DNA of 64,000 nucleotides from AP-15 sp963799085 (GCA_963799085.1 CAWCWA010000009.1:1-64000); one strand, 5' to 3'; shown: positions 30,324-39,124, counted from the stretch's first letter. Numbers and translations are program-made. The notes: a model not told the origin generated them from the letters alone.

Positions 30324-30631
30324 GCCCGCCCGGGAGAGCCTCAGTCTCGGCGGATGCGGCAATCGACGAGCCGATCGTCATCACCGATGGTCCCGACGAA
30401 CCGGCGCTCGCCCGCGACATGATCGAGGTGCATGGAGCGGAGGCAGCCACCGTCGCGCGGAACAATGCGCGTGCTGCGGCGCTCGCCGTACAGATCCCAC
30501 TGGCGAAGTCCTGGATCAGGGTGCTCGGGATCATTCAAAATCAGCAGGCAGGCAAGGTGTCTTCGATCTGGAGACCTCCAAGAACCGTGTTTTCTGGGCG
30601 GCCTGACCAGGGCAATCGGCGGGGGTGGTAG
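30320..30631 (+). CDS. Conserved hypothetical, 3' end overrun by IS5
   Basis: It starts at TTG 30320, overlapping the preceding stop. It reads EPIVITDGPDEPALARDMIE and AARNNARAAALA-like alanine-rich helices to SWIRVLGIIQNQQAGKV. From 30566 onward the codons are those of the inverted repeat of IS5 copy C (SIWRPPRTVFSG), so the native end was lost, probably only a few residues. It resembles small alphaproteobacterial proteins of unknown function. Confidence 0.5.
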   Translation: MSPPGRASVSADAAIDEPIVITDGPDEPALARDMIEVHGAEAATVARNNARAAALAVQIPLAKSWIRVLGIIQNQQAGKVSSIWRPPRTVFSGRPDQGNRRGW

Positions 30632-31412
30632 GGGCGCGGTTTGATCGAGCGCTGGCAGCGAACCCGTCGGCCTTGGTCGAGGTGGTTTTGGTCACGCTGG
30701 CGCGGCCTGCGTGGCGAGCCAGACCATCGGCTTCATGTTGGAGACGAGGTTGGCGAGGCCGATCTTGGTTCTGGCGCGGGCGATGCCGATGGTCCGGATA
30801 TAGAGGCCCATTGGTCCTTTCTCTCGGGCGAAGACGCGCTCGACCGCCGAGCGGCGGATCAGGCGATGCCGGCGGTCGATGCCGAGATGGTTCTTGTAGC
30901 CGAAGGCCGGGACCGCCAAGTCGACGCGCGGCATGCCGTCCTTGCCCGGCCTGGCCTTGGTGGATTTGACCGTCCAGCGCGCCTCGCGGTCCTTCTGGCA
31001 CGATGTGGCGGGCTGGTTCGCCCATTGCGGCGGGACGCGGCCTTGCTTGATGCCGCGCTTCTCGCCCTCGGTGTCGCGCTGCTTTGGCGCGGCGACGATC
31101 GCGGCGTCGATGATCCGGCCGCTCCCCAACAGAAACCCCGCCGCCAGAAACCCCGCCGCCAAGAGCGCCGCCTCGAAGCGCTCGAACAGAACCTCGATCG
31201 CCGGCCTACCCCCGATCCGGGCCCGCGCCGGTGCCTCGCGGAAGGTCCAGATCGTGTTGGCGTCCGGCGCCGTGTCGGCCAGCCCCAGCCCGAGAAAGCG
31301 CATGAACGACAGCCGGGCGCGGATCAGATATTCGCTGCGCTCGTCCGACAGATTGTGGCTCGACTGCGGAACGAGCGTCTTGAACATCAGCACGTGATCG
31401 AAAGCCGGCCGG

Positions 31413-31440
31413 CCACCCCCTGTTCAGGCCGGGGCGGGCT
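31413..31440. repeat. Palindrome at the IS110/IS5 junction
   Basis: CCACCCCCTGTTCAGGCCGG followed by GGCGGGCT, with CCCC/GGGG arms. It corresponds to the insert of copy B at the same point in the transposase. The IS110 sequence begins immediately beside it. Confidence 0.65.
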
Positions 31441-31458
31441 TGTATGGGGTTTAGGTTG

Positions 31459-32892
31459 TCAAGGGCGATTGCTGCGTGGTTCCCGGTCGCAGCCGCGGGG
31501 TGGATGTTTTTCAGGATGATCCGAGGGGAGCTCGCCATTGGGCGCGAACATTGCGCCGACACACCTGTATTCGGTGGACCGGTGGGATCCGAACCATGAT
31601 GCAGTCATGCGCATCGGTGACAAGGCTCCGAGACGGCAGGCCCATTCTCTAGGGCGGCGGGCAAGCCATGCCTGCCTCGGGTCACCGCCGCTCGGATCGT
31701 CATCAACGCCCGGCCGACCCTGGCGACGGGCGCCGAATTCCGTGGGATAGCTTTGATGTCGACCGGCCGCGCCCAGCGCTGGACGCAGGATGATGCCCTC
31801 GGGAACCTCGCCGGTCGTCACCAGACGCCAGAGCGCGACGAGCAGCTTGCGCGCCAGCGCGACAATCATGGTCTTGCGGGTGGCGCCGCGAGCATCTGCG
31901 GTGCGCGCTCGGTACCACTGGGCCAAGGCGCTGTTCTTTTGGAACATCAGGAAGCGCCAGGCCAATTGCCGCATGCTGCGGCGCACCCGCGCGTTCCCCG
32001 ATCGAGCCAGTCCCTTCTCCCGCCGGCGCGCGCCGCTCTCATCCGGCGTTCCGGTCAGCCCGCGGTACCGCGCAACCGCTCGGCGGTCGCGCAGATTACG
32101 CGACAGGACCTCCTGGACAAGCAGGTCGGCGGTCGCGAGGCCAACACCGACGATCTGCGCCAGCAGGCGGACCATCGGATGAGCGCCTTTGTCCGGGTGC
32201 TGCCGCAAGCGCTCACAGCGTGCTGCCTCGATCTCGCGGATCTGCTCGGCAAGCAGGCGCAGCCGTGCCATCTCACGCCGCGGCTCGGCCAACGTACGGG
32301 GCGGCAGCGGCGCCCCCTCGGGCGTGTCCAGGCGTTCCAGCCGCTCCGCTGCCGTGCGCAAGGTCGGTTTGAAGCCGCGAATACCGAGGCGCGCGCGCGT
32401 CGCCTTGATCCGGTTGCCGATGCGCGTGCGCTCGTCGACCAGGTTCTCACGCTCGCGGCTCGGCCGTTTGGCGTCCTCCTCTTCAAGGGTCGGGATCGCG
32501 GCCATGCCGCAATGGTCGCCTTCCCCGCGAAGCCAGCCGAGAAACGCCCGCTTCAATAGCTCGGTGTCGAGCCGGTCCGTCTTCGCCCGACGATGTTCGC
32601 GCGACACGGCAACGCTGTTCGGATGCATCACAAAGGCTTCAAGGCCGCGCCCGCGGAGCCAACGAGCCAGCCAGAAACCGTCGCGCCCAGCCTCGAAGGC
32701 CTGCCCCTGGCTCGAACAGGGGGCGACCACAATCCGAGCGATCGTGCCGCCGGCTTTCGTCGCTTCATCCCGCCAGCGCTCCAGCAGACGCAGCAGCGCC
32801 TCCTCATCGGGCGCCAGCTTCTTCAGTGGATGACGTTCGGCTCCAGGAACGATACCGGCGACGAGCCAACTCGATTGGCTCATCTCGATCAC
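31459..32892 (-). CDS. IS110-family transposase
   Basis: A protein of up to 477 residues (GTG at 32892; the true start is uncertain). The N-terminal RuvC-like DEDD domain includes IEMSQSSWLVAG, then FEAGRDGFWLARWLRGRGLE and AVSREHRRAKTDRLDTELLK. The middle is a long helical region. The C-terminal serine-containing domain includes LAQIVGVGLATADLLVQEVL, RRAVARYRGLTGTPDESGAR and RRSMRQLAWRFLMFQKNSAL. After GIILRPAL the frame runs on about 80 residues into non-family sequence. An eight-residue PCSSQGQA insert precedes FEAGRDGFW, encoded by a palindrome that preserved the frame. It is possibly still active; IS110 enzymes often target palindromes. Confidence 0.8.
   Translation of the reverse strand: MIEMSQSSWLVAGIVPGAERHPLKKLAPDEEALLRLLERWRDEATKAGGTIARIVVAPCSSQGQAFEAGRDGFWLARWLRGRGLEAFVMHPNSVAVSREHRRAKTDRLDTELLKRAFLGWLRGEGDHCGMAAIPTLEEEDAKRPSRERENLVDERTRIGNRIKATRARLGIRGFKPTLRTAAERLERLDTPEGAPLPPRTLAEPRREMARLRLLAEQIREIEAARCERLRQHPDKGAHPMVRLLAQIVGVGLATADLLVQEVLSRNLRDRRAVARYRGLTGTPDESGARRREKGLARSGNARVRRSMRQLAWRFLMFQKNSALAQWYRARTADARGATRKTMIVALARKLLVALWRLVTTGEVPEGIILRPALGAAGRHQSYPTEFGARRQGRPGVDDDPSGGDPRQAWLARRPREWACRLGALSPMRMTASWFGSHRSTEYRCVGAMFAPNGELPSDHPEKHPPRGCDREPRSNRP
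32699..32725. repeat. Palindromic insert in IS110 transposase (frame kept)
   Basis: GGCCTGCCCCTGGCTCGAAC followed by AGGGGGC, with stem CCCCTG/CAGGGG, nearly the same as at 2001. It adds eight codons between RIVVA and FEAGRDGFW without breaking the frame. Confidence 0.7.
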
Positions 32893-33243
32893 TGCTATCC
32901 TCGTCCAGAGCGGTGAGCGACCTGCTCAAGTCGTTTGGCTGCGGCATGGGGCACCGCGTCGGTTTCGTTGCAGCGACGATGATGCCGTTTCACTCGCCGC
33001 TCGCCCCATAGCATCTCTGCGCGCGGTCCGCGCGCGGCGCGGCTTGTTCAAGGTCGGGGCGGAACAGCTCGAAATCCACCACGGCGTTCAGCCGCTCCAG
33101 GGCAACGCCCTTGGCCGAGGGTTGCTTCAGCCGCTCGTCAACGTCGAAAAACCCCGCCTGACCCCGCGCCCCGCCCCCCAGCGCGGACCCAGCCTATCAA
33201 ATCACGAACCCGCCAAAACCGCCAGGTTTTGCTGGTCTCCAGA

Positions 33244-33365
33244 TGCCCCCTTGTGCGGAGCGCTTGCCGCCGGTGACCACCTGGGCGCCCTTCTTGACGG
33301 CGTCGGCGATGTGCGCCTCGACCTTCTCGACCGCCTTCATGTCGATCAGCGGCCCGATCACGGCA
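33244..33365 (-). pseudogene. gabD fragment 1
   Basis: The minus strand encodes GPLIDMKAVEKVEAHIADAV then KKGAQVVTGGKRSAQGGI, a 40-residue internal piece of the aldehyde dehydrogenase at 37523-38981. IS5 copy C cuts it on one side. On the other it ends abruptly after the glycine-proline of VIGPLI, ahead of the DUF2254 gene. Confidence 0.8.
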
Positions 33366-33481
33366 AGCGGACGAGATTGACCAGTCCTGGCGCTATTCCG
33401 CCGAGCGAGATCGAGAATGGGGGTTACAATGTCCGCACTTCCGAGGCACAAGAACCAGACGGCGCGCTGATCTGACCGACT

Positions 33482-34801
33482 ATGACCGCACGTATTCGCA
33501 AGCTGCTCAGCGATCTGAGCGAGACGTTTTGGCTGGTTCCCGGGCTCCTGGTTGTAGGCGGCGTACTGGCGGCAGTGGGCTTCGTCAGCCTCGATCGCAG
33601 TGGGATCGTCCCGCAATGGTTGATCGACAGTGCGTGGCTCTATGGCGGCGGAGCTACCGGCGCCCGCACACTGTTGGGCGCGGTGGCATCGTCCACCATC
33701 GGGGTCGCAGGCACCGTGTTCTCGATTACCATTGCCGCTTTGTCCCTGGCAGCCGGGCAGATGGGACCGCGGCTGCTCCGCAACTTCACGCGGGACCGAG
33801 GCAACCAGATCACGCTCGGCGCCTTCCTCGGCACCTTCTCCTATGCGCTGATGGTGCTGCGCAGCGTGCGCACCCCGGCCGAGGGAGAGTTCGTCCCGCA
33901 TCTCTCGCTCAGCGTCGGCATCCTCCTGGCCTTTGTCTGCGTCGCGACACTTGTGTTCTTCGTCGGTCACATGGCCGGTCGCATCAACGTCGACACGGTG
34001 ATCGAACTGGTGAGCGAGGATGTGCGTTCGGCGGTTCAGCGGCTGACGACCGACGCGCAGCCTCCTGCACCGCCACCGGCGGACTTCTGGCACAATGCCG
34101 TGCCGGTGGCCGATCCTCGGCGCGGCTATCTGCAGCAGCTCGACGAGAACGGCCTAGCCAATTGGGCAGCCGAGCACGAAACCGCCATCCGCCTGCTGGT
34201 CCGGCCGGGGAATTACGTATTCCCCGGCGCACCGATTGCCCTGATGACCCCGCCGGCGGAAGGTGCCGGCTCCGCCATTCGCAACGCGACGGCTTTGGGA
34301 CCGCAGCAGGTGGGCTCGGTCGACCTCGAATTCGCGGTCCGTCAGCTGGTCGAGGTGGCGGTCCGGGCATTGTCACCGGGGATCAACGACCCCCACACCG
34401 CGATGAGCGTGCTGGATAGGTTGGGCGCGGCGCTATGCGATGTCGCGCCCCTGTACCTGCCGACCGGTGTTTGGTTGCGCGACGGCTGGCCCGCGCTGGT
34501 GGTCCCCGGCATCGAGTATGATGGGCTGACCGACGCGATGTTCCACATGATCCGGCAGAACGCAGCACGCAGCCCCGCCGTGCTGATCCGGCTGTTGGAG
34601 GTGCTGACTTCGGTCGTCAGTTGCGAGCACGACGCGACGCGAGTGGCGGCGCTGCGGCGCCATGCCGACCTGGTGCTGGGTGACGCCGAACGAAACATTA
34701 GCACGCCGCCCGACCTGGGCGACATTCGCAAGCGGCACGAGCGCTTCACTTCCGTGCGACGGCACGGCGCGAGCGGATACGTCAGCGGCCTCGAGGCCTG
34801 A
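33482..34801 (+). CDS. DUF2254 membrane protein
   Basis: A 439-residue intact protein from MTARIRKLLSDLSETFWLVP. Four hydrophobic segments occur at about residues 15-38, 60-85, 108-126 and 139-160. Between them is the family-typical VASSTIGVAGTVFSITIAAL and GQMGPRLLRNFTRDRGNQIT. A long soluble C-terminal domain follows, including AVRALSPGINDPHTAMSVLD. DUF2254 proteins are inner-membrane proteins of unknown function. The gene is bounded on both sides by gabD fragments on the opposite strand, so it probably arrived together with a partial gabD duplication. Confidence 0.88.
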   Translation: MTARIRKLLSDLSETFWLVPGLLVVGGVLAAVGFVSLDRSGIVPQWLIDSAWLYGGGATGARTLLGAVASSTIGVAGTVFSITIAALSLAAGQMGPRLLRNFTRDRGNQITLGAFLGTFSYALMVLRSVRTPAEGEFVPHLSLSVGILLAFVCVATLVFFVGHMAGRINVDTVIELVSEDVRSAVQRLTTDAQPPAPPPADFWHNAVPVADPRRGYLQQLDENGLANWAAEHETAIRLLVRPGNYVFPGAPIALMTPPAEGAGSAIRNATALGPQQVGSVDLEFAVRQLVEVAVRALSPGINDPHTAMSVLDRLGAALCDVAPLYLPTGVWLRDGWPALVVPGIEYDGLTDAMFHMIRQNAARSPAVLIRLLEVLTSVVSCEHDATRVAALRRHADLVLGDAERNISTPPDLGDIRKRHERFTSVRRHGASGYVSGLEA

Positions 34802-34821
34802 CAAGGTTGCAGCGGGGTCGA

Positions 34822-35310
34822 CCAAATGGGGCCCATGCCGCTCTCCTTCATGCCGCCGAAGGGGCGATCTCGCCACGGGCGGTTTTGGCGAGATGATGCC
34901 CTCGTTGATGCCGACGATGCCGTATTCCAGCGCCTCGGCGACGCGCCAGATGCGGCCGATGTCGCGGCTGTAGAAATAGGCGGCGAGGCCGAATTCGGTG
35001 TCGTTGGCCATCTTGACCGCGTCGTCTTCGCTCTTGAAGCGGTAGAGCGGGGCGACGGGCCCGAAGGTCTCCTCCTTGGTGATGACCATGTCGGTCGTCA
35101 CGTCGGTCAGCACCGTCGGCTCGAAGAAGCTGCCGCCCTGCGCGGCGCGCTTGCCGCCGGTGACGACCTTGGCGCCTTTCTCGATCGCATCGGCGATGTG
35201 CGCCTCGACCTTCTCGACCGCCTTCATTTCGATCAGCGGCCCGATCACCGCACCCGGCTCGAACCCGTCGGCGACCTTCATTGCACCGGCGGTCTCGGCG
35301 ATCACCCCTC
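34822..35310 (-). pseudogene. gabD fragment 2 (C-terminal part)
   Basis: On the minus strand, AETAGAMKVADGFEPGAVIG, MKAVEKVEAHIADAIEKGAK, FFEPTVLTDVTTDMVITKEE and TFGPVAPLYRFKSEDDAVKM continue to EALEYGIVGINEGIIS. About 16 extra bases near 34880 then break the frame before the PFGGMKES motif, and the end after KESGMG is missing. The upstream edge is joined to a C-rich sequence (CCCTCCCCTCTCCCCCCGC). It diverges from the long copy at scattered residues, so it is a paralogue rather than a fresh duplicate. Confidence 0.85.
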
Positions 35311-35567
35311 CCCTCTCCCCCCGCAAGCGAGGGGTTAAAGCCACCGAGCGCAAATATCGATTGGTCGAAAGCTCTTGGTACACCTATGGATCGCTCCGAA
35401 TGAGGAATGAGGGTGGTGCCCAAAGTGTGGCTCAGCGTCCGGCGGCAGGACAGTCGCCTGTCGGTTCGCGGGTGGGAGGCTTCCGACGTTCACATATGAC
35501 CAGATGCGCTAGGATTCTTGCCCGCCGGCACACCTGCGTTACAACAGCCCCCGCGTTTGCACTCGGC

Positions 35568-35687
35568 TCATCCCGCAGTATGCGGTACAAGACCACCCAG
35601 ACCAGCATATACGACTATAGCTAAACCGATAAGCAACAAGTTCACAAAATAAATAATACCAGAGGCGATCTGCTTACGTGTGCGCAT
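35568..35687 (-). CDS. Small single-span membrane protein (orphan island)
   Basis: 39 residues, MRTRKQIASGIIYFVNLLLI then GLAIVVYAGLGGLVPHTAG: a basic N-terminus and one hydrophobic helix. AAGGGA lies five bases before the ATG. It is the last gene of the AT-rich minus-strand island, 63 bases after the two-helix protein. It could be a toxin-like, holin-like or accessory membrane peptide, but nothing in the sequence decides between them. Confidence 0.45.
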   Translation of the reverse strand: MRTRKQIASGIIYFVNLLLIGLAIVVYAGLGGLVPHTAG

Positions 35688-35750
35688 TATTCCCTTCTTG
35701 AATATCCGCCCACGCCAAAAAGGAGGATTGGGATTTCCTGTTGCGCGATG

Positions 35751-36149
35751 TCATAACAGGTAGCTCCGCGAAGCGATTTTTATCACAATCAACGTAAGAA
35801 CCATGATAGAACTTATATACGTTACTGTTGGCCATAACCACGTTTGTATTTCCTTTAAACTCGCAAATCCACTCGTGATAGCACTCACAAATGTCGGTGC
35901 TAGTCCAGCGATTTCGCTCGCGCCCGAACTAGTATAAGCAATCAACTCCTTAATCACGTCAGTATCATCTTTAGATATCTTCTCTTTTGCCCACGACTCA
36001 TCTTGCAATGTCCTGTCCGCGTCTGCTATTAAATACGTCAAACCCAATATATCAACACTTTCAACTAGTATGGCGCCTGCCGGCGGAAGAATTGCAAGAA
36101 TGAAATCCGCGCGGGTCAAAAGGCCAAGCAATCCTGACCAGAATGACAT
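35751..36149 (-). CDS. Unknown two-helix membrane protein (orphan island)
   Basis: 132 residues, MSFWSGLLGLLTRADFILAI at the start. Hydrophobic segments lie at about residues 4-40 and 105-127 (TVTYISSIMVLTLIVIKIAS). Between them is a polar helical stretch KEKISKDDTDVIKELIAY and a small-residue-rich SGASEIAGLAPTFVSAITSG. Its ATG is 16 bases after the stop of the preceding gene. Base composition is clearly AT-richer than the flanks. No family recognised. The layout (polar helix between two spans) resembles small membrane effectors, but that is only a shape argument. Confidence 0.5.
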   Translation of the reverse strand: MSFWSGLLGLLTRADFILAILPPAGAILVESVDILGLTYLIADADRTLQDESWAKEKISKDDTDVIKELIAYTSSGASEIAGLAPTFVSAITSGFASLKEIQTWLWPTVTYISSIMVLTLIVIKIASRSYLL

Positions 36150-36164
36150 CTCACGCGCAGTCAG

Positions 36165-36506
36165 TTATTTAATGTCAATAGGTATTCCGAACGGAAGCTT
36201 ACCACTCTTATCTGAGACCCAGTTTCCATTAGCTCTTCTTGTATTCACCTCGTTGATCCGAATGGACTGCGAAACTGGGGCTGCCTGTACGTGTTCTAGC
36301 CCGCATTGGCCGCTGCGTGTTTCCTTGTGCAACATATCTTTATAGTTCGGGTCATCGCAGGACCACTTGTCTGTTTTTCCGCTGCCGTCGTTAAAGGCTA
36401 TGTATGTCGTGCCACCTGGTAAAAAGCCGACCACCTGACCGTCTCGACGAACTGTCGTCGTATTTTCAAGTACGATAAGGTGAGTTCGGTCCCGATGTCG
36501 TATCAT
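36165..36506 (-). CDS. Unknown soluble protein (orphan island)
   Basis: 113 residues, MIRHRDRTHLIVLENTTTVR then DGQVVGFLPGGTTYIAFNDG and KWSCDDPNYKDMLHKE, ending LPFGIPIDIK. It is rich in polar residues and looks beta-structured. Two cysteines at about 50 and 70 could pair. No signal peptide. It may begin further upstream in another frame (a 40-codon frame overlaps its start). No family recognised. Confidence 0.45.
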   Translation of the reverse strand: MIRHRDRTHLIVLENTTTVRRDGQVVGFLPGGTTYIAFNDGSGKTDKWSCDDPNYKDMLHKETRSGQCGLEHVQAAPVSQSIRINEVNTRRANGNWVSDKSGKLPFGIPIDIK

Positions 36507-36588
36507 CGATGTCTGATATGTCAGCTTGAGTATCAGACGTCACACGAGCTGTTACAAAGAAGCTGGTCAGTTGTCTGGATTGTGCCAT
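36466..36588 (-). CDS. Short overlapping frame, doubtful
   Basis: 40 residues, MAQSRQLTSFFVTARVTSDT then QADISDIDDTTSGP. It overlaps the first codons of the 113-residue gene in another frame. It may be a real small gene, or the true N-terminus of its neighbour separated by a frameshift. Confidence 0.25.
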   Translation of the reverse strand: MAQSRQLTSFFVTARVTSDTQADISDIDDTTSGPNSPYRT

Positions 36589-36615
36589 CAAGTGATCCCT
36601 TTCCGCGGAATTGGT

Positions 36616-37047
36616 TCAGAATTGTGCGGTGATAGTGTTGTATATCGTGGCGAGCTCGTTTCGTGTGGAACGTACAGACGTGGTCCGAATAAAATGGGAA
36701 ATCGCATCCGTGGTATGGACAGCGTCTATAACTTTCACAAAGAGAGCAAATGGCAGAAAAATTCCAACGCTCTCGACGGCATCGACATCGCCCGGGTCCG
36801 GCGGAGTATGAAAGCGAGCCCATGATATTACTTTTGCAATATCTTCGTCAGGATCTGACACATATTCAAGTCTCACGTTCAGGGTCCCATCGTGTATAAC
36901 AGGGTCCCTTCCTAACTCAGTGTTGGCAATTCTCTTCCAATCAGATCCTCCTTGCGTCTGGTCTGAGCCATAGCAAACAGATCGTATAAATCCCGGCCTA
37001 CGTTGCGTTTGTCCTCCTTTATCCTGGAGTTTTTCTTGTGACATCAT
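36616..37047 (-). CDS. Unknown protein (orphan island)
   Basis: 143 residues starting MMSQEKLQDKGGQTQRRPGF, then CYGSDQTQGGSDWKRIANTE, DGTLNVRLEYVSDPDEDIAK and VISWARFHTPPDPGDVDAVE. A moderately hydrophobic SVGIFLPFALFVKVIDAV lies near residue 95, and the end is polar (RSTRNELATIYNTI). No motif recognised. It is the first sizeable gene of the island. The proline- and aspartate-rich loop before a short hydrophobic segment is the only notable feature. Confidence 0.45.
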   Translation of the reverse strand: MMSQEKLQDKGGQTQRRPGFIRSVCYGSDQTQGGSDWKRIANTELGRDPVIHDGTLNVRLEYVSDPDEDIAKVISWARFHTPPDPGDVDAVESVGIFLPFALFVKVIDAVHTTDAISHFIRTTSVRSTRNELATIYNTITAQF

Positions 37048-37087
37048 TTCGTTGTAAGTAATTAAATCGTCTGTTACTTGAATTAAT

Positions 37088-37183
37088 CTACGAGTAGTGC
37101 CGAGTCCCTACCAAAATAAAAGTGAACCACTTGCCCTTCTCGTCTTCGAACGTTTCTGAGCCGAACCCGGATCTGACTGGCAT
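37088..37183 (-). CDS. Possible 31-residue peptide upstream of the island
   Basis: MPVRSGFGSETFEDEKGKWF then TFILVGTRHYS. It precedes the 143-residue gene on the same strand by 40 bases and follows a G-rich stretch that could bind ribosomes. It may be the leader gene of the island or a chance frame. Confidence 0.25.
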   Translation of the reverse strand: MPVRSGFGSETFEDEKGKWFTFILVGTRHYS

Positions 37184-37286
37184 TGTTTAGCCCCCCCGGC
37201 ATTTTATGAGATGACCGTAGGGAGTAGAATCCGCGCATAGAAGAGGTAGTTTGTCAACGATAGACGTGGGGCTAGCCTCGGCTTAG

Positions 37287-37454
37287 AGCCAGGCAAGACT
37301 TGCCCGAGCAGCGCTCGACCTTATCACGCCGCATTTCTACCGCTGCCACAGAGGGCTGAAACGAGAGATAGAGTTGGTTATCAACGCACTCCGAAAAACT
37401 GGCGAAACGGTGCCAGCGGATATCCTCTCGCTCTTGGAGGCATATACTTCCTGA
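37287..37454 (+). pseudogene. C-terminal remnant of an unknown gene
   Basis: An open stretch without a start codon: ARLARAALDLITPHFYRCHR then LKREIELVINALRKTGETVP, ending SLLEAYTS. The amphipathic helical pattern suggests a genuine protein tail rather than noise. An in-frame TAG at 37284 closes it upstream. Confidence 0.3.
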
Positions 37455-37522
37455 TAGACCCGGTAGGGTGGGTTTCGCTCGCTCGCTTAACCAACCCTAC
37501 CAAGTTATGGACTCCCCGGGTG

Positions 37523-38981
37523 TTAGTGGTCGATGCCGCCCATGCAGAGGTATTTGACCTCGAGGAATTCCTCGATGCCGTATTTGGAGCCTTCGCGGCC
37601 GATGCCGCTTTCCTTCATGCCGCCGAACGGCGCGACCTCGGTCGAGATGATGCCCTCGTTGATGCCGACGATGCCGTACTCGAGCGCCTCGGCGACGCGC
37701 CAGATGCGGCCGATGTCGCGGCGTAGAAATAGGCGGCGAGGCCGAATTCGGTGTCGTTGGCCATGCTGGATCGCTTCGTCCTCGGTCTTGAAGCGGAAGA
37801 GCGGGGCGACCGGGCCGAAGGTCTCCTCCCTGGTGATCACCATGTCGGTCGTCACGTCGGTCAGTACGGTCGGCTCGAAGAAGCTGCCGCCCTGCGCCGC
37901 GCGCTTGCCGCCGGTGACGATCTTGGCGCCCTTCTTGACGGCGTCGGCGATGTGCGCCTCGACCTTCTCGACCGCCTTCATGTCGATCAGCGGCCCGATC
38001 ACCGCGCCCGGCTCGAAGCCGTCGCCGACCTTCATGGCGCCTGCGGTCTCGGCGAGCCGCTTGGCGAAGGCGTCATAGACGCCGTCCTGCACCAGCATGC
38101 GGTTGGCGCACACGCAGGTCTGGCCGGCGTTGCGGTATTTCGACGCGATCGCGCCCTCGACCGCCATCTCGAGATCGGCGTCGTCGAACACGATGAAGGG
38201 CGCGTTGCCGCCCAGCTCCAGCGAGATCTTCTTCACCGTCGCGGCGCATTGCTGCATCAGCAACTTGCCGACCTCGGTCGAGCCGGTGAAGGTGAGCTTG
38301 CGCACGGTCGGGTTCGAGGTCAGCTCGCCGCCGATCTCGTTCGACGGGCCGGTGACGCAGGAGAAGACGCCCTTGGGCACGCCGGCGCGCTCGGCCAGCT
38401 CGCACAGCGCCAGCGCCGAGAACGGCGTCGCGGTCGCCGGCTTGAACACCATCGTGCAGCCGGCGGCCAGCGCGGGGCCGGCTTTGCGGGTGATCATCGC
38501 CGCCGGGAAGTTCCACGGCGTGATCGCGGCGCACGACGCCGATCGGCTCCTTGATGACGACGATGCGCTTGTCGGCGGCGTGCGCCGGGATCGTGTCGCC
38601 GTAGACGCGCTTGCCTTCCTCGGCGAACCATTCGATGAAGGACGCGGCATAGGCGATCTCGCCGCTTCGACTCGGCCAGCGGCTTGCCCTGCTCGGCGGT
38701 CATCAGGGCGGCGAGATCCTCCTGGTTCGCCATCATCAGGTCGAACCATTTGCGCAGGATCTGCGCGCGCTCCTTGGCGGTCTTGGCGCGCCAGCCGGGC
38801 AGGCGTTGTCCGCCGCCTCGATCGCCCGGCGGGTCTCTTCGGCGCCCATCCGCGGCACCGTGCCGAGCGCCTCGCCGGTCGCCGGGTTGGTGACCGGGAT
38901 CGTGCCGCGGTTCAAGGCGTCGACCCACTCGCCGTCGATGTAGCACTGCTGGCGGAAGAGCTTCGGGTCCCTGAGCTTCAT
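37523..38981 (-). pseudogene. gabD: Succinate-semialdehyde dehydrogenase-like enzyme, frameshifted
   Basis: It starts MKLRDPKLFRQQCYIDGEWV, then NPATGEALGTVPRMG and AEQGKPLAES. It continues with AITPWNFPAAMITRKAGPAL (NAD site), LTFTGSTEVGKLLMQQCA, the general base in SLELGGNAPFIVFDDADLE and the catalytic cysteine in KYRNAGQTCVCANRMLVQDG. EETFGPVAPLFRFKTEDEAI and the C-terminal ESGIGREGSKYGIEEFLEVK complete it. Frameshifts lie near 38800, 38660, 38525, 37765 and 37720. The enzyme would oxidise succinate semialdehyde (or glutarate semialdehyde) to the acid. Two further partial copies of its C-terminal half lie at 33.2 and 34.8 kb. Confidence 0.8.
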
Positions 38982-39124
38982 CGCGCACCTCGCTGCACAG
39001 GGGATTAAAGCAAAGGTATGACCCGGCGGCACGGTTGGCAAGGCGAGGGCGGGAGCGATCGGCCGGCTGTCATGGGGTGACAAAGCGTGGCATTGTCGCG
39101 TGCTCCTTGGCCGGAGAGGTGCGG

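Larger units (their letters stand above)
30692..33160 (-). pseudogene. IS5-family transposase (copy C), split by IS110 and internally deleted
   Basis: The N-terminal codons (QAGFFDVDERLKQPSAKGVAL, NAVVDFELFRPDLEQ) are at about 33020-33160. After the IS110 insertion come HVLMFKTLVPQSSHNLSDER, LSFMRFLGLGLADT, GRIIDAAIVAAPKQRDTEGE and FGYKNHLGIDRRHRLIRR. Then about 70 residues, including the WADTAYRS motif, are missing before AVERVFAREKGPMGLYIRT. An extra AAGFL unit shows a short tandem duplication. It is triply dead: nested insertion, deletion, and a palindrome at 31413-31440. Confidence 0.8.
30566..33240 (-). mobile_element. IS5 copy C with a nested IS110 element
   Basis: The outer ends are GGAGACCTCCAAGAACCGTG (from 30566) and, read inward from 33240, GGAGACCAGCAAAACCTGG, the same terminal type as copies A and B. 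The transposase is split: the C-terminal side lies at 30692-31440 and the N-terminal side at about 33016-33160. Between them is an IS110 element of roughly 1.57 kb. The left flank is the chaperone-operon hypothetical and the right flank a gabD fragment; no matching target duplication is seen. Confidence 0.8.
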
